A DNA stretch of 64,000 nucleotides from Trueperaceae bacterium (GCA_002707365.1 PAMQ01000012.1:35902-99901), one strand, 5' to 3'; shown: positions 27,649-37,460, counted from the first letter of the stretch. The notes: generated from the sequence alone by a model not told the origin. Numbers and translations: made by a program.

Positions 27649-29232
27649 TTATCGAGAATAATTTATAGGCGGGGTGACTCCCTCATTCAATAGTTTGTAT
27701 TCTATAGCGTCAATAAGGGCTTCATACGAAGCCTCAATGATAGAGGTGCTTGCCCCAACGGTGGTCCACCGCTGAGCCCCATCCGACATTTCTACAAGCA
27801 CTCGTACCACACTAGCGGTACCAGTCTCAGCCCCAGCCAGAACGCGAACCTTGTAGTCAACCAATTCAAGTTCCGAAATACAAGGGAAAAATGGTATCAA
27901 TGCCTTATCCAGAGCCCGAGCGAGAGCGTTTACAGGTCCATCCCCATCTGCCGCAGTATGTTCCGCTTGGCCACCCACCTCAATCCTTATACTGGCTTCG
28001 CACCGAGGTTCGCGATCGATATCCGACTGATCTATGATTACTGTATAACCATGAAGGACAAAAAACGGTAGATGATCTCCCCTCACTTTTCTGACCATCA
28101 GATGATACGAAGCTTCAGCTCCTTCAAACGCATAGCCTCTATTTTCTAGTTCCTTCATACGCTCTACGACTTTAGTAGCTTCCACACCATCAAGTGGTCG
28201 CTCTCCTAATTCAGAGGCTTTGGCCACAACATTAGCGCGCCCCGAAAGGTCCGATACCAACACCCGCCGCATATTTCCAACTAAGCCCGGGTCAACATGT
28301 TCATAGGTCTCGGGTCTCTTATTTATCGCCGAAACATGAACCCCTCCCTTGTGGGCGAATGCTGCATCTCCTACATAAGGAGCCCGCGCACTAGGGGGCA
28401 AGTTGGCCCTTTCATCGATGTACCGAGAAAGCTCTCTTAGGTTTTTAAGTTTTTGGGGTTGCTCGAAACCCATTTTAAGCTCTAGATTCGCCAATACGCT
28501 GATGAGATTAGTGTTTCCACATCTTTCGCCGTAGCCATTCATAGTGCCTTGAATATGGTTTGCCCCAGCTTCAACTGCACAGAGTGAATTAGCTACAGCC
28601 AATTCACTATCGTTATGGGCATGGATTCCTATGGAAAGAGCCGGAAAACGTTTAACTACTCTCCGCACCTTACTCTCGATGAAAGAAGGTAAACAACCCC
28701 CATTTGTATCGCATAATACGAGGCGTCTCGCACCGGCTTCCACGGCTGCCTCTAGGGTTTGATCTGCATATTCGGAATCCGCCCGCCACCCATCAAAATA
28801 GTGTTCCGCGTCATAAATGACTTCTCTCCCTTGATCAACCATAAAAGCAACCGATTTACGAATCATATCCAGGTTCTGATCAAGAGTCGTCTGAAGCGCT
28901 TCCGTAACGTGAAGAGTCCACGATTTACCAAAAATGGTCACGAAAGGGGTACCTGCTTCTAAAAGAGCTTGTAGGTTGGAATCCTCCTCAGGAGGAATGC
29001 CCTTCCGGCTAGTCGAACCAAAAGCCGTAAGGCGCGCACGCTCGATAGGGACATCTTTCATAGCCTCGAAAAACGTCATATCTTTGGGGTTCGACCCTGG
29101 CCACCCGCCTTCGATAAAATCTACTCCGAAGGCATCCAGCCGTTGGGCAATTGCAATTTTGTCAGCACTAGTAAACGCAATCCCTTGACCCTGCGTACCA
29201 TCCCTAAGCGTCGTATCATAAATTTCGATCAC
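27649..29232 (-). CDS. cimA: (R)-citramalate synthase
   Basis: About 527 residues from GTG 29232, which has GGGAAG six bases upstream; a frame to 29274 adds residues overlapping leuA. IEIYDTTLRDGTQGQG at the N-terminus and HAHNDSELAVANS (metal-binding His-x-His) place it in the isopropylmalate/homocitrate/citramalate synthase family. It condenses pyruvate with acetyl-CoA, giving a threonine-independent route to isoleucine. The length, the SYHLMVRKVRGDHLPFFVLHGY segment and the C-terminal allosteric domain match the CimA branch. It is the last gene of the ilvB-N-C-leuA-cimA operon, and convergent with the kinase gene. Confidence 0.9.
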   Translation of the reverse strand: MIEIYDTTLRDGTQGQGIAFTSADKIAIAQRLDAFGVDFIEGGWPGSNPKDMTFFEAMKDVPIERARLTAFGSTSRKGIPPEEDSNLQALLEAGTPFVTIFGKSWTLHVTEALQTTLDQNLDMIRKSVAFMVDQGREVIYDAEHYFDGWRADSEYADQTLEAAVEAGARRLVLCDTNGGCLPSFIESKVRRVVKRFPALSIGIHAHNDSELAVANSLCAVEAGANHIQGTMNGYGERCGNTNLISVLANLELKMGFEQPQKLKNLRELSRYIDERANLPPSARAPYVGDAAFAHKGGVHVSAINKRPETYEHVDPGLVGNMRRVLVSDLSGRANVVAKASELGERPLDGVEATKVVERMKELENRGYAFEGAEASYHLMVRKVRGDHLPFFVLHGYTVIIDQSDIDREPRCEASIRIEVGGQAEHTAADGDGPVNALARALDKALIPFFPCISELELVDYKVRVLAGAETGTASVVRVLVEMSDGAQRWTTVGASTSIIEASYEALIDAIEYKLLNEGVTPPINYSR

Positions 29233-29260
29233 ATTATACTTCCCGAAAAACAGATGTAAA

Positions 29261-30808
29261 TTAAGGTGTCCCAACCCCAGAAGATCTTTTCAACGAACGA
29301 CTATTCCCCACCACGAGTTTATTGAGAACATCAACGTATGCCTGGGCCGAAGCTTCAATCACATCAGTGGAGAGCCCACGACCTTGAGCTGTAACCCCTT
29401 CGCTGATAACCCGTATTGTAACTTCCCCTAGCGCATCCTTCCCGCTCCCAACGCTCCGTATTTCGTAAGTTTCTAACTGAATCGGTACTTGAGCAATTCG
29501 TTCTATCGCCCGATAAATCGCATCGACAGGACCATCGCCAGTTCCAGCTTCTTCATATATCCCAGTATCGGTAGAAATGCGAACCGTCGCTACGGGCGTC
29601 ATATGGGTACCGGATTGAAACTGGACGGCATCCAACCGGTAGGCTTCTGGAACGCGACTCGTTTCAGCGTCAACCAAAGCTTGTATGTCTTCAGTTGTGA
29701 CGGTTTGCTTTCGATCGCATAGATCCTTGAACTGCCGAAACAACAAATTTATTTCGTCGTCTTCGAGTGAGTTGCACCCTAGATCAATTAGCGTCTGTCG
29801 GAAAGCCCGTCTACCGGAATGTTTACCCATCACAAGCACACCAGGGTCCCGACCGACCGTTTCCGCGCTCATGATTTCATATGTCTCTATAGCTTTTAAC
29901 ACTCCATCTTGATGAATTCCTGCTTCATGGGAAAAGGCGTTTTGTCCTACTATTGCCTTATTAGGCGGTACTAAGGTACCTGTATACATGGACACCATTC
30001 TTGATGCCCTGTATATCTCTTTTGTATCTACCCCGTGCTCATGACCCCAATGATCTCTCCGGGTGTTTAACGCCATAACAACCTCTTCAAGAGAGGTATT
30101 GCCGGCACGTTCCCCAATACCATTGATCGTGCATTCTATCTGGTTAGCACCGCTCCCGACAGCAGCAAGTGAATTCGCTACAGCTAATCCCAAATCATCA
30201 TGGCAGTGGGTACTGATTGCTACCTTTTCGGCACCCGGTGTGTTTTTGATGATATCCGTTATTAGGGCCGCATACTCCTGTGGCATCCCGTACCCAACCG
30301 TATCAGGAATATTGATCGTAGTTGCACCCGCAGCGATTGCCGCCCCGTAAAGATCGTATAAAAACTGCCTATCGCTTCTCGTGCAATCTTGCGCGGAAAA
30401 TTCGATATCTTCAGTGTATTGCTTTGCAAGCCGGATACTATCCACAGAAGTCGCCAACACTTCATCCTCGGTTTTCCGAAGCATGTGTTCCAAGTGGATC
30501 TTGGAGCCGGAAGTAAACACATGAATTCTGCGCTTAGGTGCTGGCTTAAGAGCCTCAGCGGCCCTTTCTATATCCTCATTAGCCGTTCGTGCTAGACCAC
30601 ATATCACTGGGCCTTGCACCTCACTGGCTATCCGGTGAACAGCTTCGAAATCTCCTTCGCTTGCGATGGGAAACCCAGCTTCGATAATATCAACCCCGAG
30701 TTTGGCTAATTGCTTAGCAATCGCAATCTTTTGTTCGGTGTTTAGAGCGACTCCCGGGGTTTGTTCACCATCGCGCAGAGTTGTGTCAAAAATCCTGATA
30801 TAGGTCAT
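29261..30808 (-). CDS. leuA: 2-isopropylmalate synthase
   Basis: 515 residues, the standard bacterial LeuA type 1 length. IRIFDTTLRDGEQTPGVALN and the metal-binding THCHDDLGLAVANSLA are diagnostic, and INGIGERAGNTSLEEVVMAL follows. A C-terminal leucine-sensing dimer domain (about 390-500) is present, so feedback inhibition by leucine is expected in addition to the upstream attenuator. It condenses acetyl-CoA with 2-oxoisovalerate. It starts 45 bases after ilvC. Confidence 0.96.
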   Translation of the reverse strand: MTYIRIFDTTLRDGEQTPGVALNTEQKIAIAKQLAKLGVDIIEAGFPIASEGDFEAVHRIASEVQGPVICGLARTANEDIERAAEALKPAPKRRIHVFTSGSKIHLEHMLRKTEDEVLATSVDSIRLAKQYTEDIEFSAQDCTRSDRQFLYDLYGAAIAAGATTINIPDTVGYGMPQEYAALITDIIKNTPGAEKVAISTHCHDDLGLAVANSLAAVGSGANQIECTINGIGERAGNTSLEEVVMALNTRRDHWGHEHGVDTKEIYRASRMVSMYTGTLVPPNKAIVGQNAFSHEAGIHQDGVLKAIETYEIMSAETVGRDPGVLVMGKHSGRRAFRQTLIDLGCNSLEDDEINLLFRQFKDLCDRKQTVTTEDIQALVDAETSRVPEAYRLDAVQFQSGTHMTPVATVRISTDTGIYEEAGTGDGPVDAIYRAIERIAQVPIQLETYEIRSVGSGKDALGEVTIRVISEGVTAQGRGLSTDVIEASAQAYVDVLNKLVVGNSRSLKRSSGVGTP

Positions 30809-30853
30809 GCTAGCGTCCCCTCATCATGCATGCCTCCGAGTATTGGGAGTCCC

Positions 30854-31846
30854 TTAATCACCGATAAAGGGCATCATACGACGCAGTCGCTTACCCACCT
30901 TACTTAATAAGGATTCCTCAGTATTGCGCCTACCCATTTTTAACCGCGGTTGACCAACCTGAAAATCGGTCAGATAATCCTTCGCAAATACACCGGCCTG
31001 TACGTCTTGTAATATGCGTTTCATTTCTGCCTGTGTTTGTTCCGTGACGACACGGGACCCTGTTACGTAATCGCCGTATTCTGCGGTATTCGATACGGAA
31101 AACCGCATTTTTTCTAGCCCGCCTTCATAGATGAGGTCAACGATAAGTTTCATTTCGTGAACACACTCAAAATATGCAACTTCAGGTTGGTAACCTGCGG
31201 CTACTAACGTATCGAAACCTGATTTCATGAGTGCAGTGACCCCACCGCACAGGACCGCCTGCTCTCCGAAAAGATCAGTCTCGGTTTCCTCTTTGAATGT
31301 TGTTTCAATAACTCCGCCCCGAGTACCTCCGATAGCCTTTGCGTAGGCAAGTGCCCTTTGATGGGCAGTAGACGACGGATCCTGCTGAATGGCTAGCAGA
31401 CAGGGCACACCGGCACCTTCGGTGAATACACGACGCACGAGGTGTCCAGGGCCTTTAGGAGCGATCATGAACACGTCGACACCCTCTGGAGCATTGATTT
31501 GTCCGAAGTGTACATTGAATCCATGGGCGAATAGCAGAGCATTACCATCTTCCAAATGAGGTTCTATTTCTGTCTCATACACTGACCTCTGGACCTCGTC
31601 TGGTAGCAACACCATAACTAGGTCACCAAGGCGAGCTGCCTCAGCTACTTCTACAACTTTTAGGCCTTTAGATTCAGCCTCATCCCAGGAATTTGATCCT
31701 TTTCTTAAGCCAACTATTACTTCCAATCCTGAATCTTTGGCATTGAGTGCATGGGCGTGTCCTTGAGACCCGTAACCAATTACTGCAATGGTTTGATCTT
31801 TAAGATGCTCTAAGTTCGCGTCACTATCGTAGTAAATTGTAGCCAT
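30854..31846 (-). CDS. ilvC: Ketol-acid reductoisomerase (class I)
   Basis: 330 residues from the ATG of [15 protein letters not shown], the usual class I KARI N-terminus; an upstream in-frame start at 31903 would lie inside ilvN. The NAD(P)-binding motif [17 protein letters not shown] and the all-helical C-terminal knot domain with [12 protein letters not shown] and [19 protein letters not shown] (metal-binding acidic residues) are intact. It isomerises and reduces acetolactate or acetohydroxybutyrate. GGAGG lies 11 bases upstream. It follows ilvN by 19 bases. Confidence 0.96.
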   Translation of the reverse strand: MATIYYDSDANLEHLKDQTIAVIGYGSQGHAHALNAKDSGLEVIVGLRKGSNSWDEAESKGLKVVEVAEAARLGDLVMVLLPDEVQRSVYETEIEPHLEDGNALLFAHGFNVHFGQINAPEGVDVFMIAPKGPGHLVRRVFTEGAGVPCLLAIQQDPSSTAHQRALAYAKAIGGTRGGVIETTFKEETETDLFGEQAVLCGGVTALMKSGFDTLVAAGYQPEVAYFECVHEMKLIVDLIYEGGLEKMRFSVSNTAEYGDYVTGSRVVTEQTQAEMKRILQDVQAGVFAKDYLTDFQVGQPRLKMGRRNTEESLLSKVGKRLRRMMPFIGD

Positions 31847-31865
31847 TCTAAGCCATTCCTCCGAG

Positions 31866-32387
31866 TTAGGGCGCTTGGGCCCGATCAATTTTCGTTTCAG
31901 CATCAGATCCGCTCCGCGTAAGAGCGATACGACCTGTTCTAATCAATTCAATAATACCGAACGCGCGCATTTGTTCAATGAAGGCTCTCAACTTACCTTC
32001 GTCACCAGTTACCTCAAAAACCAAACCCTCCCGGGCTACATCGACAATTCGAGCTCGGAAATCTTGGGCTATCTGCCGTATTTCCACGCGATCGTCGGGG
32101 GTATCTACTCTTACTTTAATCAACATCAATTCCCGATCGACATAGTTTGATTCAGTGTGGTCGATGACTTTCACTACATCAATAAGTTTTTGAAGCTGCT
32201 TCTCAACCTGTTCAATCGACTCATCTTGACTACTTATCACGAATGTAGTCCGGCTCAGTCCCGGTCGACTAGATTGAGCAACCGAAAGGGACTCAATATT
32301 AAAGCCGCGACGTGCGAACAACCCGGCAATCCTGACAAGCACGCCTGGTTTGTCGCGTACAGTTACACTCATGATGTGCTGGTTCAT
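31866..32387 (-). CDS. ilvN: Acetolactate synthase small (regulatory) subunit
   Basis: About 173 residues. An N-terminal ACT domain ([33 protein letters not shown]) is followed by the ALS-specific C-terminal domain. It gives valine sensitivity and full activity to IlvB. The ATG overlaps the ilvB stop as TGATG, so translation is coupled. Confidence 0.96.
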   Translation of the reverse strand: MNQHIMSVTVRDKPGVLVRIAGLFARRGFNIESLSVAQSSRPGLSRTTFVISSQDESIEQVEKQLQKLIDVVKVIDHTESNYVDRELMLIKVRVDTPDDRVEIRQIAQDFRARIVDVAREGLVFEVTGDEGKLRAFIEQMRAFGIIELIRTGRIALTRSGSDAETKIDRAQAP

Positions 32388-34090
32388 CAACTTTTAACCT
32401 TTTTACTTTCAACTGGACTTTCCTCTGGTTCCTGATCACCAATAATCATTTCGTCTACCCCTGCGCCCATAGGAACCATCGGGAAAACTTTTTCTGACTC
32501 ATAGACTACGAAATTCATCACAGCAGGTTTTCCCTTTGCTAACACCTGGGGAACAATTTCCGCAGCGGTTTCCCGATCGAAAATGTTGTACCCATCGATT
32601 CCGTAGGCTTCGGCAAGCTTAGCGAAATCGGGATTAGAATCAGCTAAATACACTTCACTATAGCGTTGAGCGCTAAACATCTCTTGCCACTGTCTCACCA
32701 TTCCGAGCATCCCGTTATTGCAAATCGCAATTACGATTGGTAATTGGTGTTTGAATATTGTTGCAAGCTCCTGAATATTCATTTGGACGCTACCGTCCCC
32801 TGCTATGCAAACCACTACCTCATTAGGCCTAGCGAAAGACGCACCTATAGCTGCGGGTAAGCCAAACCCCATGGTACCTAACCCACCCGACGTAATCCAG
32901 GTTCTTGGCCTATTAGTTGGGAATAATCGAGCTGCGAACATCTGATGCTGACCGACTTCAGTAGTAACAACGCAATCCCCTCCCGTAGCTTCCCGAAACA
33001 TTTGAATAACCTCTTGAGAAACAAGTGGCTTGTCTTGCTTAAACCTTTCAGGGTAGCGCCCTTTCCACTCGGCAAGGGTTTGCCACCACTCTTCTATTTC
33101 CAACCAATCGACTAACTCTCCTAAACGTGGTAATACTTCTCTAAGATCGCCCACGACTGGAACATGGGCTTTGACCAACTTCGAGATTTCGGCAGGATCA
33201 ATATCGATATGTACAATTGTTGCGTTCGGTGCAAACCGGCTAATTTTTCCAGTTACCCGGTCATCAAACCTTAACCCGGCCCCAAGAATCAAATCGCAAT
33301 GAGTTATAGCCCTATTCGCGGTGACCGTGCCGTGCATGCCTGGCATGCCTAGAGCTTGACTCGCCCCGGATGGATAGGCGCCTATACCCATGAGGGTAGT
33401 GATGACTGGTATACCTGTCTTTTCAGCAAACTCTATGACTTGTTCATAGCCGGTCTGACCGCCTCCGCCGACCATCATGATTGGTTTTTTGGCGCTACGT
33501 ATTGCCTGGGCAGCCTTTTTGATTTGTCCAGAGTGCCCAGCAACTGTCGGTTTATAGCCAGGAAGTTCTATTTCAACATCAAAACTTCCGGTAAATTCTG
33601 CAAGTTGAACGTCTTTAGGGATATCAATAAGTACTGGTCCCGGCCTGCCAGTACTTGCAATATAAAAAGCTTCGGCGACGACTTGTGGAATTTCGTTAAC
33701 GTCCTTGATGAGATAATTGTGTTTGGTTACTGGTCCAGTAATCCCGTAAACATCGGCTTCTTGAAACGCATCCGTACCTATAAGCGGCAAGGGAACATTC
33801 CCTGTGACCGCTACGACTGCAGATGAGTCCATATGGGCCGTAGCCAATCCAGTCACTAAATTGCAAGCGCCGGGTCCGCTAGTAGCAAATACGACGCCCA
33901 CTTTACCGCTAGCACGGTAATAGGCGTCAGCGGCATGAGCTCCGGCTTGTTCGTGGCGCACGAGTACGTGCTTTAATGTTTCGTCGTAAAGAGCATCGTA
34001 AATTGGCAAAATAGCGCCGCCAGGATGGCCGAAAATCACTTCAACGCCTTGCTGTTCAAGCGCTTTTAGTAGTGCAGTCGAACCTTTCAT
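32387..34090 (-). CDS. ilvB: Acetolactate synthase large (catalytic) subunit
   Basis: 567 residues from ATG 34090, which has GGAGGAG five bases upstream; a frame to 34114 starts with no ribosome site. It is a thiamine-diphosphate enzyme: the catalytic glutamate lies in VRHEQAGAHAADAYYRASG, and the ThDP/Mg motif is GDGSVQMNIQELATIFKHQLPIVIAICNN-like, beginning at GDGS. FGHPGGAILPIYDAL is the N-terminal signature. It makes acetolactate or acetohydroxybutyrate. It is the first structural gene of the operon and lies 32 bases after an attenuator terminator. Confidence 0.96.
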   Translation of the reverse strand: MKGSTALLKALEQQGVEVIFGHPGGAILPIYDALYDETLKHVLVRHEQAGAHAADAYYRASGKVGVVFATSGPGACNLVTGLATAHMDSSAVVAVTGNVPLPLIGTDAFQEADVYGITGPVTKHNYLIKDVNEIPQVVAEAFYIASTGRPGPVLIDIPKDVQLAEFTGSFDVEIELPGYKPTVAGHSGQIKKAAQAIRSAKKPIMMVGGGGQTGYEQVIEFAEKTGIPVITTLMGIGAYPSGASQALGMPGMHGTVTANRAITHCDLILGAGLRFDDRVTGKISRFAPNATIVHIDIDPAEISKLVKAHVPVVGDLREVLPRLGELVDWLEIEEWWQTLAEWKGRYPERFKQDKPLVSQEVIQMFREATGGDCVVTTEVGQHQMFAARLFPTNRPRTWITSGGLGTMGFGLPAAIGASFARPNEVVVCIAGDGSVQMNIQELATIFKHQLPIVIAICNNGMLGMVRQWQEMFSAQRYSEVYLADSNPDFAKLAEAYGIDGYNIFDRETAAEIVPQVLAKGKPAVMNFVVYESEKVFPMVPMGAGVDEMIIGDQEPEESPVESKKVKS

Positions 34091-34121
34091 TTGCTCCTCC
34101 GTATTTCTGACCAACTACTCG

Positions 34122-34193
34122 AAAACCCCGTCAAGTTCTCTTGACGGGGTCGACGCTTAAGGTCGATACCGCTGACCTAAGCTAGCCAACCCC
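34122..34193 (-). promoter_or_regulatory. Leucine-type transcription attenuator of the ilv-leu operon
   Basis: Two mutually exclusive structures are visible on the minus strand. The terminator is a perfect 10-bp stem CCCCGTCAAG/CTTGACGGGG (34149-34140 with 34135-34126), with a 4-base loop, followed by TTTT. The alternative pairs GGGGTTGGC (34193-34185) with GTCGACCCC (34154-34146), using two G-U pairs. It stacks on an inner hairpin GCTTAGGTC/GACCTTAAGC (34182-34174 with 34164-34155). The two share CCCC at 34149-34146, so they cannot coexist. The first antiterminator strand begins 4 bases after the leader peptide stop codon. A ribosome at the stop would mask it, and one stalled at the leucine codons would leave it free. 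Confidence 0.8.
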
Positions 34194-34197
34194 TACC

Positions 34198-34248
34198 CTA
34201 TAGTAATAGATCTAAAGGAATACCGTGTAAATACTGCGAACCAACCAC
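34198..34248 (-). CDS. Leucine-rich leader peptide of the ilv-leu operon
   Basis: A 16-codon frame from GTG to TAG encodes M-V-G-S-Q-Y-L-H-G-I-P-L-D-L-L-L. Five of 16 codons are leucine (TTA, TTA, CTA, TTA, CTA), and four of the last five. It lies between a strong promoter and an attenuator, exactly where a regulatory leader peptide belongs. The GTG is 8 bases after the -10 box, so it is probably translated from a leaderless transcript. The leucine bias suits an operon containing leuA. Too short for standard gene calling. Confidence 0.78.
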   Translation of the reverse strand: MVGSQYLHGIPLDLLL

Positions 34249-34256
34249 TGGCTGGG

Positions 34257-34286
34257 AGTATACGAAGTGCTATTCTACGGTGTCAA
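34257..34286 (-). promoter_or_regulatory. Sigma-A promoter of the ilv-leu operon
   Basis: TTGACA (34286-34281), an 18-base spacer and TATACT (34262-34257) form the best consensus promoter in the window. The start point is expected near 34249-34250, at the leader peptide start codon. Confidence 0.8.
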
Positions 34287-34715
34287 GCTCAGTTAGTATC
34301 GGAACCCCAATTGGAAGTTATGCGGTTCTAGTCGGAAGCAACTAATGGGTATCGTTTTTTACCCTATTTAGCCTATTTTTGCGTGAACCTTGCTCAGCCT
34401 AACCCAACGCAATCACTCTGAATTTTCACCTCGAATTCAAGCTGGTTTTGGATTTTTTGTTTTGCTTTTCAGTTTAGAGACTTTTTGGTTTTCCTTTTAA
34501 CTATTATGAATAAGGTAGCTGTTAATGAAACTCGTTCACTGTTAGATTTCCGCGATATGCTTTAATTGTTACGGCTTGGCACAGGTGAAACCAATTTTTT
34601 CTGGGCTAAAACGGTTACTTGGGACGCATTACGACACCTTAAAATCTCAAGCCAGTTTCCTCTGGAAAGGCTATAGCTGTCGTGTTACTGTACTTGATCC
34701 CTTTAACTCATTTTC
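34287..34715. other. Intergenic region between divergent ilv and rsmB operons
   Basis: About 430 bases rich in A and T, especially around 34420-34560. A short GGGTA/TACCC inverted repeat (34347-34364) is present. I see no gene; it probably carries the promoter for the rsmB gene, but no convincing -35/-10 pair could be fixed. Confidence 0.5.
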
Positions 34716-36035
34716 ATGTTCCAGGAAAATTATCGAGGATACACATTGACTCCACGCCACGAAAAAACATCAAAAAGTGAATCTGGAACTCCGACTCGTT
34801 TAATCGCGTTAAAACTTTTCGAGCAAGTATTCCAAGGAGCTTACGCCACTCCACTGTTGAATAAACACCTGCGCGACATAGGTGTTCGTCGAGACCGAAG
34901 TTTTATCACTGACCTCCTATACGGGACGCTACGGAATTTCATTTATCTCGAGGCCTGTTTAACCCCAAGACTACGGGCACCCAAACGGCTACCCAAAATC
35001 GTATATAGCGGTTTAATTATGGCTTCTTACGAGATACTAATACGCGGAACCCCTCGCCACGCAGCCGTTTTTGAGTGGGTACAAACTATTAAGAGGCTTA
35101 CGCCACCTTTAGCAGGCTTAGTGAATGGTGTGTTGCGCTCAGTTGCTGTGCCTAATAACCTAGAACAACCAACTAAATGGAGTTTGCCAGGGTGGCTTGC
35201 CGATTCGTTCATCAGTGCGTTGGGACCTGATGCAGCTGAAGATGCAGCTCTCAGCATGCTTAAACCAGGTCCTTTATGGCTTGCAACAACTGGCGCTAAA
35301 GCTGTCCCCAGTTTACTTAAGGAAGGGTGCAAAGTAACCGAGGGTCCTCTACCAAACACTGTAGCCATCCGCTCTCCCCTTCCTCTTTACAAACTCCTGG
35401 CGTACCGTGAGGGTTTAGTTCAACCCCAAAACCCGAGTTCTAGATATCCTGTTCATGCTTTGGATGTCACACCGGGGGATTTAGTTCTTGATTTAGCGAG
35501 CGGAAATGGCATCAAAGCAGCTCACCTAGCGACTCTCGGTGCTCAAGTCGTAAGCGTAGATAAAAGTAGTTCTAAACTTTCACGCGCTAGAGACAATTTG
35601 TTGCGAATGGGACTTAACGCAGATCAACATATAGCTGATCTTTCTAATCAGCCAGACCTCAAGCCCGCGGCTAAAGTTCTCCTTGATGCCCCCTGCTCTG
35701 GTACCGGTACCCTGCGAGGAAACCCGGAGATAAAATTGCGACTCAATTCGAAACAAGTTTCCTCCTTGGCCGAACTACAAGCATTGCTCCTTGATAGAGC
35801 GTCAGAACTCACGCTACCTGGAGGTACCTTGGTCTATTCGGTGTGCAGCCTAACTCCAGACGAAGGTATCGGGGTAATCTCAAACTTTCTTGCAGAAAAG
35901 ACAAATTTCTGTGTAGACAAGTCGCTACCCCCCCAAAAATTACGGAATTTAGTATATCGGGAGGGAACTTATATTGTTCCTACAAACGGCGTGGATGGGT
36001 TTTTTGTAGCCAAACTTCGAAAGGGTCCCCTCTAA
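34716..36035 (+). CDS. rsmB: RsmB/NOP2-type 16S rRNA cytosine-C5 methyltransferase
   Basis: 439 residues, the RsmB size. An N-terminal NusB-like RNA-binding domain (about 25-150) precedes the SAM-dependent domain (about 230-437), with LDLASGNGIKAAHLA as motif I. Two catalytic-loop cysteines are seen: DAPCSGTGTLRGNPE (motif IV) and YSVCSLTPDEG (motif VI, the nucleophile). RsmB methylates C967 of 16S rRNA in E. coli. The start may instead be TTG 34746, which has GAGGA six bases upstream. Close RsmF/NOP2 relatives lack the NusB domain, so RsmB is favoured. Confidence 0.88.
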   Translation: MFQENYRGYTLTPRHEKTSKSESGTPTRLIALKLFEQVFQGAYATPLLNKHLRDIGVRRDRSFITDLLYGTLRNFIYLEACLTPRLRAPKRLPKIVYSGLIMASYEILIRGTPRHAAVFEWVQTIKRLTPPLAGLVNGVLRSVAVPNNLEQPTKWSLPGWLADSFISALGPDAAEDAALSMLKPGPLWLATTGAKAVPSLLKEGCKVTEGPLPNTVAIRSPLPLYKLLAYREGLVQPQNPSSRYPVHALDVTPGDLVLDLASGNGIKAAHLATLGAQVVSVDKSSSKLSRARDNLLRMGLNADQHIADLSNQPDLKPAAKVLLDAPCSGTGTLRGNPEIKLRLNSKQVSSLAELQALLLDRASELTLPGGTLVYSVCSLTPDEGIGVISNFLAEKTNFCVDKSLPPQKLRNLVYREGTYIVPTNGVDGFFVAKLRKGPL

Positions 36036-36059
36036 CTACCACCATGGATTACAATAGAA

Positions 36060-37460
36060 ATGTTTATGTACCTAATGAGTGCTGGTGCAGCCGAAATGGT
36101 TACCGGAAGTTGCCATCTCCTAGATTTCCAAACGACCCAAATCTTGGTGGATTGTGGTCTTTTCCAGGGACCTAAGTCTGTCGAGAAACGAAATTCAACT
36201 GCCTTCCCATTTTCCCCAAGCTCTCTCGACGCCGTATGCATCACACATGGTCATCTAGATCATGTTGGGAGGCTTCCAAAATTGGTCAGAGATGGTTTCT
36301 CAGGACCAATCTTTGCCACCCACGCAACAAGGCAAATCGTAGAAATAATCCTTCGAGATGCAGCTCGAATACAATTAGAAGATTACAAGAGAAGCTTTCG
36401 GAAAGCTCGGCGCTCAGGTCGTGAACAGACAGTAGAATCGCCTCTTTACGACGAAAATGACGTGAATCACGCCCTATCCCTTTTCGCCCAACCTGTAGAC
36501 TTTGGCAAGCCTTTTAACATAGGGACGAATCTTCAAGTCACATTTCATAGTTCTGGCCACATACTCGGGAGCGCCTGGATACAGTTCGACATAAACGACC
36601 GACGCATTATTCTTTCGGGGGACTTAGGTAATCGCGAAAGCAGTCTACAGGCTCCCGCCACGATTCCCCCGAAGTGCGACGCCGTCATCGTAGAAACAAC
36701 GTATGCTAACCGAACCCATAGAAGCCGGGATGCGACACGCAATGAATTTCAATTAATTGTCGACCGAGCTGTGCGACTTGGTGGGATCGTTATGATTCCA
36801 AGTTTTTCATTGGAGAGAACTCAAGGTGTCTTGTTACAGCTGAAGAACTTTACGGACAATGAAGCAGCGCCACAAATCCCGATATTTCTAGATTCGCCAA
36901 TGGCCACGAAGATGACTCGGTTATACCAAACCTGTGCGAACGAATTCCGACCCGAGGTTGCGACTCGTCTTGCATCTGGCGAAGATCCTTTTGAACCCTC
37001 AAGTTTATCTTATACGGTAGAAACCGATGCTTCGAAAGCCCTCAATAAGATTAAAGGAAGCGCTATTATCATTGCTGGTTCTGGAATGATGTCTGGTGGG
37101 CGAATTGTCCATCACCTTAAACACAATCTTTGGAAACCCCAATCTAGTTTGGTAGTAGTCGGTTATCAGGCTAAAGGCTCTCTCGGTCGTCGCCTGGTCG
37201 ATGGCGCTAAAACGATACGTATTTTCGGTGAGGAAATTATTGTTAGGGCGTCAGTACACACTATAGGTGGTTTTTCTGCCCACGCCGACAAGGATGATAT
37301 TCTTACCTGGCTCGGTGGGGTCGGCCCAGCACATATCCACCTAGTACATGGAGAAAATGAAGCGATGAATGAGTTTGCAAGTTTCTTAAGAAATGATGGT
37401 CGGAAAGTAACAATCCCAGAATATGGGGAACGAATACCGTTATTCGATGTCTACCGCTAG
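36060..37460 (+). CDS. Beta-CASP metallo-beta-lactamase RNA hydrolase (CPSF-73/YSH1-like)
   Basis: 466 residues. The metallo-beta-lactamase signature is H63-G-H65-L-D67-H68, followed by HSSGHILGSAW and SGDLGNRES. The beta-CASP part has PSFSLERTQGVL, the GSGMMSGGRIVHHL block and the terminal HTIGGFSAHADKDDIL histidines. Homologs such as the Thermus protein TTHA0252 cleave single-stranded RNA. It starts 24 bases after rsmB; the start may be ATG 36060 or 36066. A TACAAT lies 4 and 10 bases before these. Its partner genes (rsmB, lon) suggest RNA and protein quality control. Confidence 0.9.
   Translation: MFMYLMSAGAAEMVTGSCHLLDFQTTQILVDCGLFQGPKSVEKRNSTAFPFSPSSLDAVCITHGHLDHVGRLPKLVRDGFSGPIFATHATRQIVEIILRDAARIQLEDYKRSFRKARRSGREQTVESPLYDENDVNHALSLFAQPVDFGKPFNIGTNLQVTFHSSGHILGSAWIQFDINDRRIILSGDLGNRESSLQAPATIPPKCDAVIVETTYANRTHRSRDATRNEFQLIVDRAVRLGGIVMIPSFSLERTQGVLLQLKNFTDNEAAPQIPIFLDSPMATKMTRLYQTCANEFRPEVATRLASGEDPFEPSSLSYTVETDASKALNKIKGSAIIIAGSGMMSGGRIVHHLKHNLWKPQSSLVVVGYQAKGSLGRRLVDGAKTIRIFGEEIIVRASVHTIGGFSAHADKDDILTWLGGVGPAHIHLVHGENEAMNEFASFLRNDGRKVTIPEYGERIPLFDVYR

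Noticed and set aside
34141..34250. T-box riboswitch before ilvB
   Set aside because: The conserved T-box core (GGTGGNACCGCG-like) is absent; a leader peptide with alternative hairpins explains the terminator better.
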